Origin: Codonopsis lanceolata
Taxonomy: Eukaryota; Streptophyta; Magnoliopsida; Asterales; Campanulaceae
Direction: 5' to 3'
Assembly: GCA_013146195.2 (NCBI GenBank)
Contig: CM028380.1
Location: 86,740,049-86,804,048, forward strand
Length of the DNA stretch: 64,000 bases
Positions 61,401-64,000 of this stretch are shown here, one piece after another (position 1 is the stretch's first letter; every line of letters begins with the position of its first letter). The notes under the pieces are model-generated. The model saw only the letters and a list, made by a program, of their open reading frames with translations. It did no database searches and had not been told where the DNA came from. Made by a program: the position numbers and the translations under genes.

Positions 61401-61503
61401 TGAGGAAGAAAATCAGGATTTTTTCAAGGCATATCATCTGAGATTGATTGTGAAGGATCAAATTATAAAATTCAATGCACTCCTTCAGACACAGGCTGGC
61501 TGA
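41450..61503 (+). CDS. Plant-specific 'protein 1589 of unknown function' gene, three coding exons, 89 codons
   Basis: Coding exons 41450-41497, 51586-51691 and 61388-61503, with introns GT(41498)...AG(51585) and GT(51692)...AG(61387), join in frame (48+106+116 = 270 nt). The protein starts [16 protein letters not shown], continues [20 protein letters not shown]...IEPSFTEL and [13 protein letters not shown], and ends LLQTQAG. This is the conserved core of the plant-only family PF09713/TIGR01589. Arabidopsis members of this family have been linked to light and photosynthetic-gene control (At3g55240 overexpression; 'RPGE' repressors), from memory. No transmembrane or signal segment. The codon usage is ordinary. 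The stop at 61501 may be premature: other frames downstream look like the usual C-terminal tail (see findings). A donor-like GTAAGA near 61569 suggests a further exon. Confidence 0.88.
42190..42740 (-). mobile_element. Possible RTE-type LINE 3' fragment
   Basis: Read on minus, CCAACCCCAAGTAGTTAGGACAAAAGGC and the following text recall the 3' parts of plant RTE LINEs. There is no ORF left and the borders are not visible. Confidence 0.3.
42915..46735 (-). mobile_element. L1-type LINE A, 5' truncated, interrupted by an hAT-like element
   Basis: On minus: endonuclease part ([19 protein letters not shown] near 46700; HAPLLLEC near 46440), reverse transcriptase from about 46190 ([44 protein letters not shown]), active-site box [10 protein letters not shown] near 45010-45040, [22 protein letters not shown] near 44690, and a C-terminal zf-RVT region ([21 protein letters not shown]; later WKERNRRAF near 43150). 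The 3' end is TTACTTATCAAAAAAT followed by AAT units. Frameshifts separate the blocks near 45440, 44890 and 43850. The hAT-like insert at 43336-43804 splits the zf-RVT region. A LINE makes its own target-primed copy; this one can no longer do so. Confidence 0.85.
43336..43804. mobile_element. hAT-like non-autonomous element inserted in LINE A
   Basis: Ends TAGGGCCGGCCCTG and CAGGGCCGACCCTG are inverted repeats. Flanks CACTTGGC (43328-43335) and CACTGGCA (43805-43812) are a near-match 8-bp target duplication. Removing it rejoins the LINE zf-RVT frame. Internally there is a (TA)n run (about 43422-43462) and two tRNA-like pieces, one with an exact B box GGTTCGAGTCC (about 43541) and a weaker one at about 43640-43700. 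Confidence 0.7.
46744..46822. repeat. Two direct copies of a 26-bp word beside the LINE A 5' end
   Basis: AATGTTTCTTTCTATGTTTAACTTT occurs at about 46744-46768 and 46797-46822, with CCAAGGCACACCAACGCACTT between them. It may come from the insertion or from a local duplication. Confidence 0.5.
46845..47040 (-). mobile_element. Reverse-transcriptase fragment of a second LINE type
   Basis: On minus a [23 protein letters not shown] segment recalls the G.HQGSALSPYLFALVMDELT block of RTE-like LINEs. Only about 60 codons remain, with no ends. Confidence 0.4.
47084..47180 (-). mobile_element. tRNA-derived SINE, copy 1
   Basis: On minus: a GC-rich head GACCCCAAGGGGTGGG, an A-box-like stretch, a B box GGTTCCAATCT, and a tail CTTACCTATCAAAAAAAAAA. 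The 17-bp flanks CAGATTTTTTATCTTTT (47067-47083 and 47181-47197) are a perfect target duplication. About 97 bp. Confidence 0.8.
47273..47461. repeat. 96-bp tandem duplication
   Basis: Two nearly identical units begin at 47273 and 47369 (CATAATATAGAAT.AAAGCGG ... ATTAATCTCTAAAAC), differing at only a few positions, so this is a recent duplication in the intron. Confidence 0.85.
47915..48009 (-). mobile_element. tRNA-derived SINE, copy 2
   Basis: Same head, B box GGTTCCAATCC and T/A tail as copy 1. Flanked by TCATTAGGTA at 47905-47914 and 48010-48019. Confidence 0.78.
48020..50359. other. Intron 2 sequence without clear features
   Basis: No gene or bordered element recognised apart from AT-rich text. 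The stretch at 49020-49760 has LINE-like or other repeat character that I cannot identify. Confidence 0.4.
50369..50847. mobile_element. Mutator-like MITE with long inverted repeats
   Basis: 479 bp with ends GGCCAAAATAATAAAG and, in reverse complement, GGCCAAAAAAAATAAAAAG. The inverted similarity runs inward for roughly 180 bp (CACAACATGGA, TTTTTGACNGAAGTTAGTCA). Perfect 9-bp flanks TTTTCTTTG at 50360-50368 and 50848-50856 fit the 9-bp target duplication of Mutator elements. Confidence 0.82.
50871..50974 (-). mobile_element. tRNA-derived SINE, copy 3
   Basis: Same SINE, tail CTTACCTATAAAAAG. Flanks TAGAAGAGGAA (50860-50870) and TAGAAGTGGAA (50975-50985) are a one-mismatch duplication. It sits 23 bp from the end of the Mutator-like MITE. 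Confidence 0.75.
51223..51480 (+). mobile_element. Stowaway-like MITE, family A
   Basis: 258 bp between TA (51221-51222 and 51481-51482). Ends CTCCCTCCGTCCCTAAAT and, in reverse complement, CTCCCTCCATCCCTAAAT. The best preserved copy in the window, 105 bp upstream of coding exon 2. Confidence 0.85.
52766..52780 (+). mobile_element. Tail-only retroposed insert (15 nt)
   Basis: CTTACCTATAAAAAA lies between perfect 14-bp direct repeats AATAGCTCAAGTTG (52752-52765 and 52781-52794). The insert equals the 3' tail of the local SINEs (identical to copy 3), so it looks like a target-primed insertion that was aborted after the tail. Confidence 0.65.
52800..53754. other. Intron 3 sequence, unassigned
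   Basis: Several short open frames on + (53098-53441) with no recognised domain. They may be decayed retroelement sequence. Confidence 0.35.
53755..54590 (+). mobile_element. L1-type LINE D, 3' fragment
   Basis: On +: [20 protein letters not shown] and FPWKSIWKS, frameshift near 54035, [17 protein letters not shown], the zinc-ribbon-like [51 protein letters not shown] and the end [11 protein letters not shown]. These form the zf-RVT C-terminus of a plant LINE. The tail CTTATCAAAAAAATAAATAAA ends it near 54590. Confidence 0.8.
54640..55112 (+). mobile_element. LINE E, 3' fragment
   Basis: A worn C-terminal segment ([14 protein letters not shown] near 54830, [14 protein letters not shown] near 54950) is followed by a 3' end ATCTAAAAATAAATAAAAATGG that differs from the ACTTATC tail, so it is another family. 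Confidence 0.5.
55031..55356. repeat. 166-bp tandem duplication covering the LINE E 3' end
   Basis: Two copies begin with CGGATGGCTTGTTCACTGT at about 55033 and 55200 and run through AAGGCCATAACCATTTAGCC to CAGTAGCCCATATCATA, with small differences. Confidence 0.8.
55386..59545 (-). mobile_element. L1-type LINE B, nearly complete ORF2, 14-bp target duplication
   Basis: On minus: an ORF1-like C-terminal part (59540-58916, [17 protein letters not shown]), endonuclease start [14 protein letters not shown] (near 58905), [17 protein letters not shown] (near 58450), [11 protein letters not shown] (near 58230), reverse transcriptase blocks [11 protein letters not shown] and [21 protein letters not shown] (57640-57420), an active site FADDTLVF near 56910, [11 protein letters not shown] near 56590 and zf-RVT pieces to about 55570. 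The 3' tail TTACTTATCAAAAAAA lies at 55386-55401. Flanks TTCTCACCATTCAT at 55372-55385 and 59546-59559 are identical. At least five frameshifts break ORF2. Confidence 0.85.
59580..59745 (-). mobile_element. Fragment of an older LINE at the LINE B site
   Basis: On minus, [20 protein letters not shown] recalls the GGRITLIK block at the end of LINE reverse transcriptases. LINE B inserted next to or into it. Confidence 0.45.
60103..61292 (-). mobile_element. L1-type LINE C, 5' truncated, perfect 15-bp target duplication
   Basis: On minus only the C-terminal part remains: [15 protein letters not shown] text (61200-61130), VRFWKDK (near 60990), frameshifts, then [31 protein letters not shown] and the zinc-ribbon-like [23 protein letters not shown] (60560-60500). 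The tail is TTACTTATCAAAAAA. Flanks ATATGCTCTGTACTT at 60088-60102 and 61293-61307 match at all 15 bases. The insert sits just upstream of coding exon 3 (61388). Confidence 0.88.
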
Positions 61504-62866
61504 TCGTCGAGATATGTCCAACTGGGGTTGCTTCCATTCCTATGTCGATGGATCTCATGTTCATCAAGTAAGAAAGCCATCTCTTTCGACAATTTTATTG
61601 TGACTGACCCGCTGGATTATACTTGCATTGCTACCATGCATACTTGTACCTATATTACGGGGTTTTTATAGATTAATTTTCTTAATAAAAATGTATAAAA
61701 TATTATACCATATCTATTATTAGATAAGTCACTTAGCAGCATGAGAACTCTTGTTCTCTTATTTGAATTTTGAACATCATTATAAGAATCCGCCTGCTGG
61801 ACCACCCTTGGTTGTAAAATTCTGATTGGTCTACATCCTGTTTATTGGTAATACAATGAGTGCTTTTCAGTCTTACTCAATTTTCTTCAGTGCAATGATC
61901 ACACTTGCTGATTTTTCTAGCTTGTCAAGTGTTATTCACTTTAAGATTTGTGATTTTATATTGACAGAAGGCCAATTTATTTATAAAACATCAACTTGTG
62001 AAAATAATTTTTTGTAGTATGTCTAACTTATCAATAGTTGGTGCAATATCTGAACATAAACTCGTTGTCTCGTTAAACCATAGGTTTTAACTTTATCCAA
62101 GGACATAGTGTCAGTTAGCTTAAGACAGAATGAGACTTGGTAAAAATATATTGTAGCCTACTGCAAGTGTTTGCTCAGGGAGTTGTGTTGAGTTGAGTTT
62201 TAAATTAATGTCAGTCAGCTTCTTATGTTGTCGAGCCATTGGTGAGCTGTATCTTATTAATTTATTTACTTCAAAATGCTGATACCGTATGTGAATGACG
62301 GAGTAATTTGGAACTTCAACTTCACTTTCTTGAGATGGGTTAAGTTGACCATGTTATGAGGGTGATGGTGCTTGAATTACTTTTATCTTTTCAGATATGA
62401 AGCATTACTTGTGATCCATTAATTGGTATCCTAGTATGAGTTTGGTTAGTAGAGGAGGCTTTACGAATGTGTTTGTAGGTTCCATGGACACTTTGAAATG
62501 CCTCAAGTGTCCCTGTTGGACACTCAGATGCTTAGACCAGGGCTTGGAATGTTTTATGGCTTAATGTGGGCATGTAATCAGTTAACTCATGACTAATTCA
62601 GTTTCGTTGCCAGATAGTTCATGATATTCGTATATACTTCCTCGGTCCTGGATAAATGCACCTCATTGACAAAGCACTGAGATTAAGAAACATAATGATG
62701 GGCTGTAAATTGTGTTGGAACAATAATACCCATTACACATTAAGTAAATTATTAAAGCTCCAAGTTAGGTAATTCAATATGGCACATTGGTCAAGACTTT
62801 GCATTTGCTCTCTGGCGGTGCTGTAAATTGTATCTATATGTTCCTTTACTCTACTTTTCATATTGG
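61504..62866 (+). other. Downstream of the annotated stop: possible 3' exons or UTR, no further gene recognised
   Basis: 61504-61568 continues text that resembles the usual family tail in other frames, then a donor-like GTAAGA near 61569. No later exon could be recognised before the gap. Confidence 0.4.
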
Positions 62867-62966
62867 NNNNNNNNNNNNNNNNNNNNNNNNNNNNNNNNNN
62901 NNNNNNNNNNNNNNNNNNNNNNNNNNNNNNNNNNNNNNNNNNNNNNNNNNNNNNNNNNNNNNNNNN
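62867..62966. other. Assembly gap (100 N)
   Basis: Exactly 100 N. A LINE 3' end begins on its right side, so the gap probably falls in a repeat. Confidence 0.98.
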
Positions 62967-63145
62967 CCTCTCTTTCATTGGTGCTCCAAGGCAGATCGTA
63001 TAGATATCCTTTTGTGGATTTTGTGAATGATTTAGGTTTGTGTAGTTCGTTCTTGTATACGGCCAGTGTACTAGGAATCTAGGACGCGTCACCTTCTTTG
63101 GTGCTCCTTTCATTAATATACATCTTTACTTATCAAAAAGACAAA
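62967..63145 (+). mobile_element. LINE F, 3' end fragment
   Basis: On +, FHWCSKADRIDI, then VDFVNDLGLCSSF in another frame, and a tail TTTACTTATCAAAAAGACAAAAA. Same family as LINEs A-D. The 5' side is in the gap. Confidence 0.7.
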
Positions 63146-63480
63146 AAAAGCCAAACTATTGAGCTGGACATGCTCAAGTTTCCAAACAAGAAAGTAGCGT
63201 TTACAATGAGAAGATCCCAATCTGTAGCAGTTCAATCCACTTCTGCCAAGTATTTGCCTATTGCTCTAACAAACGGATCAAGAAAAACATCCTTCACCAT
63301 CTACCACCAGTCCAAATGCCAAGCTGAAACAAAATGCTCTGCTCAATACCTAAACCCACCGAATACAAACCTTCTCTTACTCCCAAGTCCTCCACCCTAC
63401 CCCCAAACGGCTACACAGTTTTAATTTGTTCTTCCATTTTCCGTACCTAGTAGTAGCATGTACATCACCCTATCTACTTG
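63146..63480. other. Unassigned sequence
   Basis: A 108-codon open frame on + (63098-63424) starts inside LINE F and shows no known domain. Confidence 0.35.
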
Positions 63481-63576
63481 TTTTTTTTTTGATAAGTATG
63501 AACCCTTGTTGGTATGGGGATTGGAACCAAGGACCTCAACATCTTTGCCTGAGTGCCCTTGCCATCTCTCTCACCG
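63481..63576 (-). mobile_element. tRNA-derived SINE, copy 4
   Basis: On minus: GATGGCAAGGGCACTCAGGC, B box GGTTCCAATCC, tail ATACTTATCAAAAAAAAAA. The 5' head is shortened relative to the other copies. A target duplication is not certain (CTACTTG / GTACTTA). Confidence 0.7.
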
Positions 63577-63950
63577 TGTACTTAATGTCACACATGTAAG
63601 CTCATGACACATGTTCTCCCCAAAAGGTTCTTTACATCTCTGTTTCCGTATCGTAACAAAGGTCAGCAAATGCCTGAAGGTAGTTTTCATGATAATGCAC
63701 TCTTAAGCTTAACTCCTAATCCAAAAGCCCTGATCGATCCCACTGTCAGTGCACTCACGCAGCACTTGTACTTTCCATGAGAACCATTGATAATATCTTA
63801 GGTATGCCTTACCCAGGATATTCTGAAGTTGTATCATTCCTCGTTTCTCTATGGAATACTATGTGAAATGTTATCCTTAGCTCAATTGTTTGGCTTTCCA
63901 AGAGAGTATTGTGGGAAGATCATCCACGCCGCATATCATCCTTAATTCTT
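63577..63950. other. Unassigned sequence
   Basis: No gene or bordered element recognised. Confidence 0.4.
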
Positions 63951-64000
63951 TCTTTGATAAGTAAAAATGCCTAAGAAACATACGAAGGGGACGTAACCCA
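63951..64000 (-). mobile_element. LINE 3' end entering from the right edge
   Basis: CTTTGATAAGTAAAAATGCC matches the complement of the LINE tail (TTACTTATCAAAG). The rest of the element lies beyond the window. Confidence 0.55.

Overview
The window is nuclear DNA of a flowering plant, most likely an asterid eudicot. It is AT-rich and intron-bearing, about two thirds of it is transposable elements, and it carries one complete CYP76-type cytochrome P450 gene and one gene for the plant-only 'protein 1589' family. There is no sign of operons, ribosome binding sites, CRISPR or phage. Two runs of exactly 100 N (31945-32044 and 62867-62966) are scaffold gaps.

Layout. 1-8253: an Athila-like Ty3/gypsy element on +, decayed, entering from the left, with its 3' LTR at 6958-8253. 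8514-11253 (-): an intact two-exon CYP76-like P450 gene of 500 codons, with its stop only 260 bp from that LTR. 11255-17600: AT-rich intergenic DNA with MITEs and a degenerate TGTCACTTTT array. 17620-25329 (-): a Tat-clade gypsy element with LTR, pol with two RNase H domains, and a gene-like antisense unit on + with its own TATA box and introns. 25330-31944 (+): an Ogre/Tat-like element (2-kb LTR, tRNA primer site, decayed gag) inserted into the pol of the former. 32045-37154 (+): the 3' part of a copia element with an extra ORF after pol. 37155-39800: intergenic DNA with nested Stowaway-like MITEs.

39880-61503 and beyond (+): the protein-1589 gene. Three coding exons (41450-41497, 51586-51691, 61388-61503) join in frame to 89 codons, but they are split by introns of about 10.1 and 9.7 kb. 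The introns hold L1-type LINEs, tRNA-derived SINEs, hAT-, Mutator- and Stowaway-like MITEs, several with clear target-site duplications (TSDs).

Most notable: (i) SINEs and LINEs in these introns end in the same ACTTATC-A(n)-type tail, and a 15-nt insert consisting of such a tail alone sits between perfect 14-bp TSDs; (ii) the antisense gene unit inside the Tat element; (iii) the same accessory domain in two unrelated retrotransposon classes; (iv) a promoter-like repeat module shared by the Athila LTR and the region in front of its extra ORF; (v) an apparent frameshift at the C-terminus of the protein-1589 gene. All family names rest on motifs read by eye; no database search was possible.
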